A stretch of DNA of 64,000 nt from Bacteroides zoogleoformans (GTDB lineage: Bacteria > Bacteroidota > Bacteroidia > Bacteroidales > Bacteroidaceae). Of the stretch, positions 43,979 to 52,722 are shown piece after piece. The position numbers and the translations under genes were made by a program. The notes below the pieces were generated by a model, which saw only the letters and a list, made by a program, of their open reading frames with translations, searched no databases and was not told the origin of the DNA. Position 1 is the first letter of the stretch. Each line of letters begins with the position of its first letter. Location of the stretch: positions 2,769,001-2,833,000 of the forward strand of contig NZ_CP027231.1 in the NCBI RefSeq assembly GCF_002998435.1, read 5' to 3'.

Positions 43979-44291
43979 GTGTAATGTCTCTTCATAGATT
44001 GCGGCAAATATAAAAAGAATTTACATATTAGCCGCAAGTCTTCAGAAAATTAAGTGTCTGCTTTCGAAACTGTTTTGAAGTTTTATCGGCGTTTTCCGAG
44101 GCTGTTTTCAGTCTTTTTGTCTGTTTTTCTGTTTTTAGGAGGAAAAATCACTTTTTTTCTCTATCCTATTCTTTTGATGGGGGGTGGCCCCTTAAAACAT
44201 TGTTTTTTCTATAAAATACCTCTGTTTTTTAGGGGTACATTCGGGAAAAACATATACTTTTGCGCCAAAACCCGTAAAAGAAGAGATCTGT
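43979..44291. other. Divergent upstream region of DUF5686 gene and glnN
   Basis: This 313-base gap is very T-rich on the plus strand. It holds the glnN -7 box at 44255-44262. I see no ORF, RNA gene or repeat worth naming. The ORF at 44054-44347 would read through the glnN start and is not credible. Confidence 0.6.
44255..44262 (+). promoter_or_regulatory. Bacteroides -7 box for glnN
   Basis: TACTTTTG fits TAnnTTTG and lies 29 bases upstream of the ATG at 44292. The -33 TTTG is absent, so an activator may be required. Confidence 0.5.
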
Positions 44292-46481
44292 ATGTCAAAA
44301 ATGAGATTCTTTGCTTTGCAGGAGCTTGCCAATCGGCAGCCTCTTGAAGTATCTACCCCTTCAAACAAATTGTCCGACTACTACGGCAGTCACGTCTTCG
44401 ACAACAAGAAGATGCAGGAATATCTGCCTAAAGAGGCTTATAAGGCTGTGACCGATGCCATAGAAAAAGGCACGCTCATCAACCGCGAGATGGCCGACCT
44501 GATTGCCAACGGCATGAAAAGTTGGGCCAAGTCACTCCATGTGACACACTACACGCACTGGTTTCAGCCGCTGACCGACGGAACAGCCGAAAAGCACGAC
44601 GGATTCATCGAATTCGGTGAAGACGGGGAAGTCATCGAACGCTTTTCCGGCAAATTGCTCGTCCAGCAGGAGCCGGATGCCTCGTCTTTTCCCAACGGAG
44701 GCATCAGAAACACTTTCGAGGCGCGCGGATACACGGCATGGGATGTCTCTTCACCCGCTTTCGTGGTCGAATCCACGCTTTGCATCCCCACCATCTTCAT
44801 CTCCTATACAGGCGAGGCGCTCGATTACAAAACTCCGCTGCTGAAGGCGCTGGCGGCCGTAGATAAAGCCGCCACGGACGTATGCCAACTATTCGACAAG
44901 AACGTGGGGCGCGTATATACCAATTTGGGATGGGAGCAGGAGTACTTTCTCGTAGACCTCGCATTATACAATGCCCGCCCCGACCTTTGCCTCACCGGAC
45001 GCACCTTGATGGGACATTCTTCGGCCAAAGACCAGCAGTTGGAAGACCATTACTTCGGTTCCATCCCTCCGAGGGTGACAGCCTTCATGAAGGAACTTGA
45101 GATAGAATGTCACAAACTGGGCATTCCGGTCAAGACCCGCCATAATGAAGTGGCTCCCAACCAATTTGAATTGGCTCCCATCTTCGAGAATGCCAATCTT
45201 GCCAACGACCACAACCTGCTTGTCATGGACCTGATGAAACACATCGCGCGCAAGCATAAGTTCGCCGTATTGCTGCACGAGAAGCCCTACAGCGGCGTCA
45301 ACGGCTCGGGCAAACACAACAATTGGTCTCTTTGCACCGATACGGGTGTCAATCTCTTTGCGCCGGGCAAAAATCCCAAAGGAAACATGCTGTTCCTTAC
45401 TTTTTTGGTGAACGTGCTGATGATGGTTTACAAGAATCAGGACCTGCTGCGTGCCTCCATCATGACTGCCGGAAACAGCCATCGGCTGGGAGCCAATGAG
45501 GCTCCTCCCGCCATCCTTTCCATCTTCTTGGGAAAACAGCTTTCTTCCATCCTCGATGAAATAGCCCGCCAGATAAGCGACAGCAAAATGACGTCGGAAG
45601 AGAAGACCACCTTGAAGCTGGGCATCGGGCGCATCCCCGAAATCTTGCTCGATACTACCGACCGCAACCGCACTTCGCCGTTTGCCTTCACCGGCAATCG
45701 TTTTGAGTTCCGCGCTGCAGGCGCATCGGCCAATTGCGCGGCCGCCATGATTGCCATCAACGCCGCTATGGCCAAGCAGCTGAACGAATTCAAAGTGTCC
45801 ATCGACAAACTGATGGAAGACGGTGTGGGTAAGGACGAAGCCATCTTCCGCATTCTGAAGGAGACCATCATAGCCTCCGAACCTATCCGTTTCGAAGGTG
45901 ACGGCTACTCCGAACAGTGGAGAAAGGAAGCCGCACGCCGCGGACTGACCAACATCTGCCATGTGACCGAAGCGCTGATGCACTATATGGATGCTCAATC
46001 ACGTTCCGTCCTCATCGGCGAACATATCTTTAACGAAACGGAGCTGGCTTGCCGTCTGGAGGTGGAATTGGAGAAATACACCATGAAGGTGCAGATAGAA
46101 AGCCGTGTGCTGGGCGATCTTGCCATCAATCACATTGTGCCCACGGCCGTCGCCTATCAAACCCGGCTGCTGGAAAATCTCATCGGCCTGCGCGAAATCC
46201 TCTCTCCCGAAGAGTATGATGAGCTTTGCGCCGACCGGAGAGAGCTTGTTCGTGAAATATCCCAACGTGTGGCAGCCATCAAAACGCAGGTACGCGACAT
46301 GACCGAAGCCCGGAAGGTGGCCAACCGCATGGAGAGCTGCAAAGACAAGGCTTTTGCGTACGAGAAGAGTGTAAGCCCTTATTTGGAGAGCATACGCGAC
46401 CACATCGACCACCTCGAAATGGAAATCGACGACGAAATATGGCCGTTGCCCAAATATAGAGAATTGCTGTTCACAAAATAA
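44292..46481 (+). CDS. glnN: Glutamine synthetase type III
   Basis: This 729-residue protein is a GSIII enzyme, which makes glutamine from glutamate, ammonia and ATP. Its length is near twice that of GSI, as expected. Diagnostic segments are KSLHVTHYTHWFQPLT, NGGIRNTFEARGYTAWD, GWEQEYFLVD, TRHNEVAPNQFELAP with the metal-binding Glu/Asn, and GSGKHNNWSL. A later NRTSPFAFTGNRFEFRA follows. GSIII was first described in Bacteroides. The ATG at 44292 follows a -7 box by 29 bases. A second Met at residue 4 is possible. The gene is monocistronic with a terminator at 46507-46544. Confidence 0.97.
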   Translation: MSKMRFFALQELANRQPLEVSTPSNKLSDYYGSHVFDNKKMQEYLPKEAYKAVTDAIEKGTLINREMADLIANGMKSWAKSLHVTHYTHWFQPLTDGTAEKHDGFIEFGEDGEVIERFSGKLLVQQEPDASSFPNGGIRNTFEARGYTAWDVSSPAFVVESTLCIPTIFISYTGEALDYKTPLLKALAAVDKAATDVCQLFDKNVGRVYTNLGWEQEYFLVDLALYNARPDLCLTGRTLMGHSSAKDQQLEDHYFGSIPPRVTAFMKELEIECHKLGIPVKTRHNEVAPNQFELAPIFENANLANDHNLLVMDLMKHIARKHKFAVLLHEKPYSGVNGSGKHNNWSLCTDTGVNLFAPGKNPKGNMLFLTFLVNVLMMVYKNQDLLRASIMTAGNSHRLGANEAPPAILSIFLGKQLSSILDEIARQISDSKMTSEEKTTLKLGIGRIPEILLDTTDRNRTSPFAFTGNRFEFRAAGASANCAAAMIAINAAMAKQLNEFKVSIDKLMEDGVGKDEAIFRILKETIIASEPIRFEGDGYSEQWRKEAARRGLTNICHVTEALMHYMDAQSRSVLIGEHIFNETELACRLEVELEKYTMKVQIESRVLGDLAINHIVPTAVAYQTRLLENLIGLREILSPEEYDELCADRRELVREISQRVAAIKTQVRDMTEARKVANRMESCKDKAFAYEKSVSPYLESIRDHIDHLEMEIDDEIWPLPKYRELLFTK

Positions 46482-46506
46482 AGGCGGACGCGCCCGGAGA
46501 AGGAAG

Positions 46507-46544
46507 GTGCGGAGGCTTTTTGAGGCAGCCTCTGCATCTTTTTA
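46507..46544 (+). terminator. Terminator of glnN
   Basis: A 12-bp stem (46507-46518 with 46528-46539, two G-U pairs) closes a 9-base loop and is followed by TTTTT. It lies 25 bases after the stop. Confidence 0.85.
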
Positions 46545-46576
46545 TCATACTTGCGCAATATTTAAATTTTTATTTT

Positions 46577-46584
46577 TACTTTTG
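46577..46584 (+). promoter_or_regulatory. Bacteroides -7 box for the Crp/Fnr gene
   Basis: TACTTTTG fits consensus and lies 28 bases before the ATG at 46613. A TTG 23 bases further upstream (46551-46553) is a weak -33 candidate. Confidence 0.5.
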
Positions 46585-46612
46585 TGCTGTATAACACAGT
46601 TTTGCAGCAGTT

Positions 46613-47314
46613 ATGGTAAAAGTAAACTTATCCGAAATCAATGTTCCGGAGTTGATTGCCGACATGTGGCAACCTTTGAATGAAGAACAGCGGGAATTTC
46701 TCGCGAGCCATTTTACGCTCCAGAATTATAAGAAGAACGAAACCATTCATTGCGAGGGTGAGACTCCCGCTTATTTGATGTGCTTATTAAGCGGTAAAGT
46801 GAAAATCTACAAAGAGGGTGTAGGTGGAAGAAGTCAAATCATCCGCATGATTAAGCCCGTTGAATATTTCGGTTATCGTGCCTACTTTGCCAAAGAAGAT
46901 TATGTGACGGCTGCCGCCGCTTTTGAGCCTTCCGTCATCTGCCTTATTCCGATGACCGCCATCACGACTCTGGTCAGCCAGAACAATGATCTTGCGGCTT
47001 TCTTCATCAAGCAACTGTCCATCGATTTGGGCATAGCCGACGAACGGACGGTGAACCTTACACAGAAGCATATTCGCGGGCGATTGGCAGAGTCGTTGTT
47101 GTTCCTCAAAGAAAGTTACGGATTGGAAGAAGACGATTCTACTTTAAGCATCTACCTCTCGCGCGAGGATTTGGCCAATCTGTCGAACATGACAACTTCC
47201 AACGCCATCCGTACCTTATCACAATTTGCTACCGAACGATTGATCACCATCGACGGGCGCAAGATTAAAATCATTGACGAAGAGCGACTTAAGAGAATAA
47301 GTAAGATAGGATAG
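46613..47314 (+). CDS. Crp/Fnr-family transcriptional regulator
   Basis: The 233-residue protein has an N-terminal cyclic-nucleotide-binding-like barrel (about residues 20-135, with NYKKNETIHCEGETPAYLMC and LLSGKVKIYKEG), a dimer helix, and a C-terminal HTH_Crp region (YLSREDLANLSNMTTSNAIR, about 180-199). The cAMP-pocket Arg/Ser signature is not evident, and no FNR-type Cys cluster is present, so the ligand is unknown. It may sense small metabolites. It precedes the coaX operon by 36 bases on the same strand. It is not the Cur regulator of the EF-G2 gene as far as can be told. Confidence 0.9.
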   Translation: MVKVNLSEINVPELIADMWQPLNEEQREFLASHFTLQNYKKNETIHCEGETPAYLMCLLSGKVKIYKEGVGGRSQIIRMIKPVEYFGYRAYFAKEDYVTAAAAFEPSVICLIPMTAITTLVSQNNDLAAFFIKQLSIDLGIADERTVNLTQKHIRGRLAESLLFLKESYGLEEDDSTLSIYLSREDLANLSNMTTSNAIRTLSQFATERLITIDGRKIKIIDEERLKRISKIG

Positions 47315-47350
47315 AGAAAGAGCGGTTGTCTTGAAGAAGAGAGTGGTGCA

Positions 47351-48082
47351 GTGAATCTGATTATCGACATAGGAAATACGGTGGCCAAAATGGCGGCTTT
47401 CGACGGCAGAGCGCTCGTGGAAGTGCTGTATGACTCTAATCGTACATTGGAACATCTGCCCGGCTTTTGCGAGAAATATCCGTTTGAAAAGGCCATCGTG
47501 GCTACTGTCATCGATGTGGATAGGCAAGTGCGGAACCGCTTGGACGAACTGCCCTGCCCGGTGCTGTGGCTTGATGAAAAAACCTTACTTCCGGTAGAGA
47601 ACCTCTACGATACGCCCCACACCTTGGGCTACGACCGCATAGCCTCTGTGGCGGGTGCCAATGAGCAATATCCCGGCCGTGACATATTGGTGGTGGATGC
47701 CGGTACCTGCATCACCTACGAGTTCATTGACGCGGCGGCACGCTATCACGGAGGGAACATCTCGCCCGGCATGCAGATGCGCTTCAAGGCGCTTCACCGG
47801 TTCACCGCCCGACTGCCCTTGGTGTCTGCCGAGGGTCCTTTGCCTTCCATGGGCAAAGATACCGATACGGCTATCCGTGCAGGAGTGCTGAAAGGCATAG
47901 AATATGAAATAGTCGGCTACATAAGAGCTATGAAGCATAAATATCCTGAACTTTTGGTTTTTTTAACGGGCGGGGATGATTTTTCTTTTGATACAAACTT
48001 AAAAAATATCATCTTTGCAGACAGATTTTTAGTGTTGAAAGGATTAAATAGAATTTTAAACTATAATAATGGCAGGCTATAA
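47351..48082 (+). CDS. coaX: Type III pantothenate kinase
   Basis: The 243-residue protein phosphorylates pantothenate in the first step of coenzyme A synthesis. The ASKHA fold motifs are present: phosphate-1 [16 protein letters not shown] at the N-terminus, then [13 protein letters not shown], adenosine/phosphate-2 [16 protein letters not shown], and [19 protein letters not shown]. The start is a GTG at 47351, which gives [10 protein letters not shown] with a purine-rich ribosome site. Its end overlaps the next gene by 14 bases, so the two are translationally coupled. It heads a five-gene operon with outer membrane and LPS-transport genes. Confidence 0.95.
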   Translation: MNLIIDIGNTVAKMAAFDGRALVEVLYDSNRTLEHLPGFCEKYPFEKAIVATVIDVDRQVRNRLDELPCPVLWLDEKTLLPVENLYDTPHTLGYDRIASVAGANEQYPGRDILVVDAGTCITYEFIDAAARYHGGNISPGMQMRFKALHRFTARLPLVSAEGPLPSMGKDTDTAIRAGVLKGIEYEIVGYIRAMKHKYPELLVFLTGGDDFSFDTNLKNIIFADRFLVLKGLNRILNYNNGRL

Positions 48083-49331
48083 ACAGACACTTTCGGTGCT
48101 TTTGCTCATGATATTACCCGGGGCGACAATCGCTCAAAACAATACGAATTCACCCTATACGAGGTATGGATACGGACAGCTGGCAGAACCGGGTTCGGGC
48201 AACAGCAAGGCTATGGGGGGCATTGCTTATGGCTTGCGTGATAATTCACAGGTGAACTTTGCCAATCCGGCATCTTATACAGCTGTGGATTCGCTGACTT
48301 TCATTTTCGATGGAGGGGTCTCTTTGCAGAACGTGAATTTCGGTAGCGGAAGCGTGAAGCGGAATGCCAAGAATTCCAGCTTCGACTATATCACGATGCA
48401 GTTTCGCGCCGGTAAGTGGGCTGCCGTAAGTTTGGGATTATTGCCCTACTCGAACGTGGGATACAATGTGGGAGAATATCGCGAGAATAAGGAGTATCCC
48501 GATAATTCCAACTCCGTGGTCTATTCGGGTGAGGGTGGTTTGCATCAGTTGTTCTTGGGAGCAGGCTTTAAAGTGCTTAAGAACTTTTCAGTGGGTGCAA
48601 ATATTTCCTATTTTTGGGGAGATATAACGAGAACCTCGGAGATGTCCTTTGTATCCGCTTCGTCCGTGTTCCCCTATAAACAGCAGGTGAATGTGTCCAT
48701 AAAGAGTTATAAGATTGACTTGGGGGCGCAATATACCCATCGGTTCGGAAAGAAGCATGTCGCTACCCTGGGCGTGGTCTTCTCGCCGAAACAGAATCTG
48801 AACAACGAAGCCTACAAGATGACTCAGTTGGGTAACTCCACCACCGGAGCAAGCACTACAACGAAAGATACCCTTCTCACTTGCGGCATTCCGGCAAGCT
48901 TGGGCGCGGGTGTGACGTATGTGTATGACGGACGGCTGACGCTGGGAGTGGACTTGCTGACCCAGAAGTGGAGCGACGTGACTTTTATGAACGACCGCTC
49001 GGCGCTTTGCGACCGGGCAAGATTGTCGGTCGGTGCGGAATATCTGCCCAATCCTGTGGGAAGAAGTTATCTCTCTCATGTGAAATACCGGTTGGGGGCT
49101 TACTACTCCAAGCCATACTATAAGATAGACGGTGTACGTGCCGCCGATGAATATGGCGTGACGGCGGGTTTCGGATTGCCTATACCGCGAACGCGTTCCA
49201 TGCTGAGCCTTTCGGCGCAATATGCGAGAGTGAATGGCTCGCGTGCGAATTTCTTGAATGAAAACGTGCTGCGTGTTTCCGTAGGGGTCACGTTCAATGA
49301 GCGCTGGTTCTTTAAACGGAAGGTGAACTGA
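48069..49331 (+). CDS. Outer membrane beta-barrel protein, FadL/OmpP1-like
   Basis: The 420-residue protein has a signal peptide (cleavage near TIAQ, residue 22). A conserved N-terminal block follows, [20 protein letters not shown], then [20 protein letters not shown], which resembles FadL/OmpP1-type transport barrels in Bacteroidetes. The rest is alternating strands ending in [20 protein letters not shown]. The natural substrate is unknown; hydrophobic compounds would be typical of FadL homologues. It overlaps coaX by 14 bases and is followed after 44 bases by a TPR protein gene. Confidence 0.83.
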   Translation: MAGYKQTLSVLLLMILPGATIAQNNTNSPYTRYGYGQLAEPGSGNSKAMGGIAYGLRDNSQVNFANPASYTAVDSLTFIFDGGVSLQNVNFGSGSVKRNAKNSSFDYITMQFRAGKWAAVSLGLLPYSNVGYNVGEYRENKEYPDNSNSVVYSGEGGLHQLFLGAGFKVLKNFSVGANISYFWGDITRTSEMSFVSASSVFPYKQQVNVSIKSYKIDLGAQYTHRFGKKHVATLGVVFSPKQNLNNEAYKMTQLGNSTTGASTTTKDTLLTCGIPASLGAGVTYVYDGRLTLGVDLLTQKWSDVTFMNDRSALCDRARLSVGAEYLPNPVGRSYLSHVKYRLGAYYSKPYYKIDGVRAADEYGVTAGFGLPIPRTRSMLSLSAQYARVNGSRANFLNENVLRVSVGVTFNERWFFKRKVN

Positions 49332-49375
49332 TGAGGATGAAAGGTTTTGATTATAATAACTAAAATTTGAATACA

Positions 49376-50698
49376 ATGAAAATGAAGACGCTTGTAGCTG
49401 CCTTGCTCCTTTCGGGTGGAGTGACCGGCGCTTTTGCACAAACTGACAATTGCAAAGCTCAGAGCAGCATCTCGCACGAGGCTGTAAGGGCGGGGAATTT
49501 TAAAGATGCCTATGTCCCCTGTATGGAGGTGCTGAAGAATTGCCCGACGTTGAGATTTTATACCTATACGGATGCCATTAAAATCTTGAGAGCTTTTCTT
49601 GGTGACATCAAAGACCGTAATTCTGCGGACTACAAGAAGTATTTCGACGAACTGATGCAGGTCTATGATCGGGAATTGCAATATTTGCCGGATCTCAACA
49701 GAAGTCTGAAGACTCCGATGAGTGCCGCCAAGGAATTGGGTAAGAAAGCGATTGATTATATTCAGTACGCCCCGAAACCCGATAACGAGCAAGCCTACAA
49801 ATGGCTGAAAGAAGCCGTTCAGGGAACAGCCAATGATCCTGATGGCGCCATTCTTCACTATTTCCTGGAAACGTCCATGAACAAGGTGAAGGCCGATGAC
49901 AACCATACCGACCAGTTCTTCCAAGACTACATCGATGCTTCCAAATCGGCCGACGATGCGATTGCCGCTGAAACGAACGAGCAGAAGAAGGCTGTGCTGC
50001 AGACCATCAAGGATAATCTGGTGGCCATGTTCGTGCAGAGTGGCGTTGCCGACTGCGAATCTTTGCAATCCATCTATGGCCCGAAAGTGGAGGAAAACAA
50101 GACTGACTCTGCTTTCCTGAACAAGACCATTGCCATCTTGAGGATGATGAAGTGTAATGAAAGCGAGGTTTATTTCAAGGCTTCCGACTATCTGTATCAA
50201 ATTAACCCGACAGCCGACGCTGCTGTCGGCGTGGCTTATATGTATTACAAGAAAGGCGATTACAACATGGCCGTGAAGTACTTCGACGAGGCGCTGGGCA
50301 TGGAAACCGATAATGGAAGAAAGGCCGAAATGGCTTATGCTACGGCCGCTGCCCTGATGCAGGCCAAGAGATTGTCTCAATCGCGACTGTATTGCCAGAA
50401 AGCAATCAGCTTCAAGGAAAACTATGGTGAACCTTATATCCTTTTGGCACAGCTTTACGCTTCCAACCCGAATTGGAATGATGAGCCGGCTTTGAATAAG
50501 TGTACTTATTTCTTGGCGATAGATAAATTGCAGCGCGCCAAGGCTGTGGATCCTTCCGTCGCCGAAAGAGCCAATGAACTGATTGCCTCTTTCTCACGTC
50601 ACACACCTCAGGCCAAAGACCTCTTCATGCTGGGTTATAAGGCCGGTGACCGTATCACTATCGGTGGGTGGATAGGCGAGTCTACAACTATCAGATAA
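49376..50698 (+). CDS. Exported TPR-repeat protein
   Basis: The 440-residue protein starts with a signal peptide ending GAFAQ (residue 21 or so) and is then entirely helical. TPR-like units are visible, for example AVGVAYMYYKKGDYNMAVKY, then FDEALGMETDNGRKAEMAYA and RLYCQKAISFKENYGEPYIL in the C-terminal half. TPR arrays bind other proteins. A partner in outer-membrane assembly is plausible since the gene lies between an outer membrane barrel gene and lptC (four bases before it). The ATG at 49376 was chosen over the in-frame TTG at 49367. This is a common Bacteroides gene of unproved role. Confidence 0.82.
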   Translation: MKMKTLVAALLLSGGVTGAFAQTDNCKAQSSISHEAVRAGNFKDAYVPCMEVLKNCPTLRFYTYTDAIKILRAFLGDIKDRNSADYKKYFDELMQVYDRELQYLPDLNRSLKTPMSAAKELGKKAIDYIQYAPKPDNEQAYKWLKEAVQGTANDPDGAILHYFLETSMNKVKADDNHTDQFFQDYIDASKSADDAIAAETNEQKKAVLQTIKDNLVAMFVQSGVADCESLQSIYGPKVEENKTDSAFLNKTIAILRMMKCNESEVYFKASDYLYQINPTADAAVGVAYMYYKKGDYNMAVKYFDEALGMETDNGRKAEMAYATAAALMQAKRLSQSRLYCQKAISFKENYGEPYILLAQLYASNPNWNDEPALNKCTYFLAIDKLQRAKAVDPSVAERANELIASFSRHTPQAKDLFMLGYKAGDRITIGGWIGESTTIR

Positions 50699-50702
50699 AA
50701 TC

Positions 50703-51332
50703 ATGTTGCCTGGTTTCATACACGCGATCTATTATAGATTTTTCAGCATAACCATTGTCCTTGGGGCGATGGTTATGCTTCTTTTATTTTCGGCTTGTTC
50801 CGGCAGGGAAAAGGCATTGGGAAAAGCCATTACGGAGCGCGATTCTCTGCCTGTGCTCGATACTCGCGGTGTAGCTTCGCTCATTTCCGACTCGGGCGTG
50901 ACACGCTACCGCATCCATACGGAAGAGTGGCTGGTCTTCGACCGTAAAGAGCCCCCTTACTGGGCTTTTGAAAAAGGGGTGTATCTGGAGAAATTCGACT
51001 CTGTCTTTCAAGTGGAAGCCAGCATCAAAGCCGATACGGCCTACTACTATAATAAAGACGAATTATGGAAGCTGATGGGACACGTAGACATCAAGAACCT
51101 GAAAGGCGAACGCTTTTCCACTGAATTGCTGTATTGGAATCAGCGGGAACAGAAAATTTACTCCGACAGGTTCATCCGCATAGAACAACCGGACAGAATT
51201 ATCACCGGACGCGGATTTGATTCGAACCAGCAGATGACCGTCTATAAGATTCATCAACCGGAAGGTGTCTTTTATATTGACGAAGAGGCACTGGCAGGAG
51301 ACAGCTTGCAAACAGATAGCTTAAACAGATAA
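50703..51332 (+). CDS. lptC: LPS export ABC transporter periplasmic protein LptC
   Basis: The 209-residue protein has an N-terminal membrane segment (about residues 13-30, with a Cys at 31 that may be lipidated: LLLFSACSG). A single periplasmic LptC-like beta-jellyroll domain follows: TEEWLVFDRKEPPYWAFEKG, then VEASIKADTAYYYNKDELWK, then RFSTELLYWNQREQKIYSD and RIITGRGFDSNQQM. LptC links LptB2FG to LptA in moving lipopolysaccharide across the periplasm. It lies four bases after the TPR gene and 11 bases before the CNNM/CorC gene. LptE is encoded at 59670-60194, about 8 kb further along. Confidence 0.85.
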   Translation: MLPGFIHAIYYRFFSITIVLGAMVMLLLFSACSGREKALGKAITERDSLPVLDTRGVASLISDSGVTRYRIHTEEWLVFDRKEPPYWAFEKGVYLEKFDSVFQVEASIKADTAYYYNKDELWKLMGHVDIKNLKGERFSTELLYWNQREQKIYSDRFIRIEQPDRIITGRGFDSNQQMTVYKIHQPEGVFYIDEEALAGDSLQTDSLNR

Positions 51333-51343
51333 AAAATATAAAG

Positions 51344-52600
51344 ATGGATACCTTCCTTTTTTTATTGATCACAATGGCATTCTCGGCTTTCTTTTCGGGC
51401 ATGGAGATTGCCTTTGTCTCTGTGGACAAGCTTCGCTTTGAGATGGAAAAGAAATCCGGCGTCACTTCCGGCATCATCTCCTATTTTTTGCGCAATCCCA
51501 ACAACTTCATTTCAACCATGTTGGTCGGCAATAATATTGCGCTTGTCATCTACGGTATCCTGATGGCGCAAATCATAGAGGTGAACTTGCTGGCAGGAGT
51601 CATCTCCAACCATTTTGTCATGGTGCTGGTGCAGACCATCCTCTCCACGCTCATTATTCTGGTGACGGGAGAATTTCTGCCCAAGACCTTGTTCAAGATT
51701 AATCCTAACCTGATGCTGCGCTTCTGCGCGGTGCCTCTTTGGGTTTGCTACGTCGTTTTGTTTCCCATCTCGAAACTGGCTTCCGGGCTGTCGTATCTGT
51801 TTCTGCGGGCGCTTGGAGTGAAGGTAAACAAAGAAGCGTCCGACAGGGCTTTCGGCAAAGTGGATCTGGACTACTTCATACAGACGAGCATAGAGAATGC
51901 CGGCAATGAAGAGGAACTGGATACGGAGGTGAAGATTTTTCAGAATGCGCTGGATTTTTCCAATATAAAGATACGCGATTGCATTGTGCCGCGTACGGAA
52001 GTGGTGGCGGTGGACCGCACGGCAGGACTGGAGGAGCTGAAGAATCTCTTTGTAGAGTCGGGCATCTCGAAGATTGTCGTTTATGACGGAAATATTGATA
52101 ATGTGGTGGGGTATATCCATTCGTCGGAAATGTTTCGGAATCCGGCGGACTGGAGAGATAATGTCAAGGAAATGCCTATCGTCCCTGAAACCATGTCGGC
52201 TCATAAACTGATGAAACTGTTCATGCAGCAGAAAAGAACCATCGCCGTGGTGGTGGATGAGTTTGGCGGTACGGCAGGTATCGTCTCGCTGGAAGATCTG
52301 GTGGAAGAAATATTCGGCGACATCGAGGATGAGCATGACAACAGCTCCTATATATGCAAGCAGATTGGCGAGCATGAGTATGTGCTCTCGGCACGGTTGG
52401 AAATAGAAAAAGTGAATGAAACTTTCGGACTGGACTTGCCCGAATCGGATGATTATCTGACGGTCGGAGGATTGATTCTGAACCGTTATCAGAGTTTTCC
52501 GAAACTGCATGAGGTGATTACCGTGGATAACTATCTGTTCAAAATAATCAAAGTCACGGCCACGAAAATAGAACTGGTGAAGTTGAAAGTCGCGGAATAA
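51344..52600 (+). CDS. CNNM/CorC-family membrane protein (hemolysin-type)
   Basis: The 418-residue protein has three or four N-terminal membrane helices (DUF21/CNNM, about residues 3-170). Its membrane part contains FSGMEIAFVSVDKLRFEMEK and NPNNFISTMLVGNNIALVIY. A CBS pair follows (about 205-320, with IVPRTEVVAVDRTAGLEELK and AVVVDEFGGTAGIVSLEDLV). A C-terminal CorC/HlyC domain (about 335-418) ends it. Bacterial members are Mg2+ or Co2+ exporters and the name hemolysin is historical. It is the last gene of the coaX operon. Ion specificity cannot be read from sequence. Confidence 0.92.
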   Translation: MDTFLFLLITMAFSAFFSGMEIAFVSVDKLRFEMEKKSGVTSGIISYFLRNPNNFISTMLVGNNIALVIYGILMAQIIEVNLLAGVISNHFVMVLVQTILSTLIILVTGEFLPKTLFKINPNLMLRFCAVPLWVCYVVLFPISKLASGLSYLFLRALGVKVNKEASDRAFGKVDLDYFIQTSIENAGNEEELDTEVKIFQNALDFSNIKIRDCIVPRTEVVAVDRTAGLEELKNLFVESGISKIVVYDGNIDNVVGYIHSSEMFRNPADWRDNVKEMPIVPETMSAHKLMKLFMQQKRTIAVVVDEFGGTAGIVSLEDLVEEIFGDIEDEHDNSSYICKQIGEHEYVLSARLEIEKVNETFGLDLPESDDYLTVGGLILNRYQSFPKLHEVITVDNYLFKIIKVTATKIELVKLKVAE

Positions 52601-52655
52601 TTCGGCATCAGCGTATTTTTTTACGCAATAAATAGATGTGTATTAGCATTTTTTG

Positions 52656-52663
52656 TATCTTCG
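52656..52663 (+). promoter_or_regulatory. Near-consensus -7 box before the PpiD-like gene
   Basis: TATCTTCG differs from TAnnTTTG at one base and lies 59 bases before the ATG at 52723. Confidence 0.35.
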
Positions 52664-52722
52664 TGCGCTAAAAAGAAATTGGATAGAGAATAATAATAAA
52701 CAAATAAATCATACTAACTAAA

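Noticed and set aside
44054..44347. Possible gene upstream of glnN
   Set aside because: The frame runs through the glnN -7 box and start codon and is dominated by Phe/Leu from T-rich DNA.
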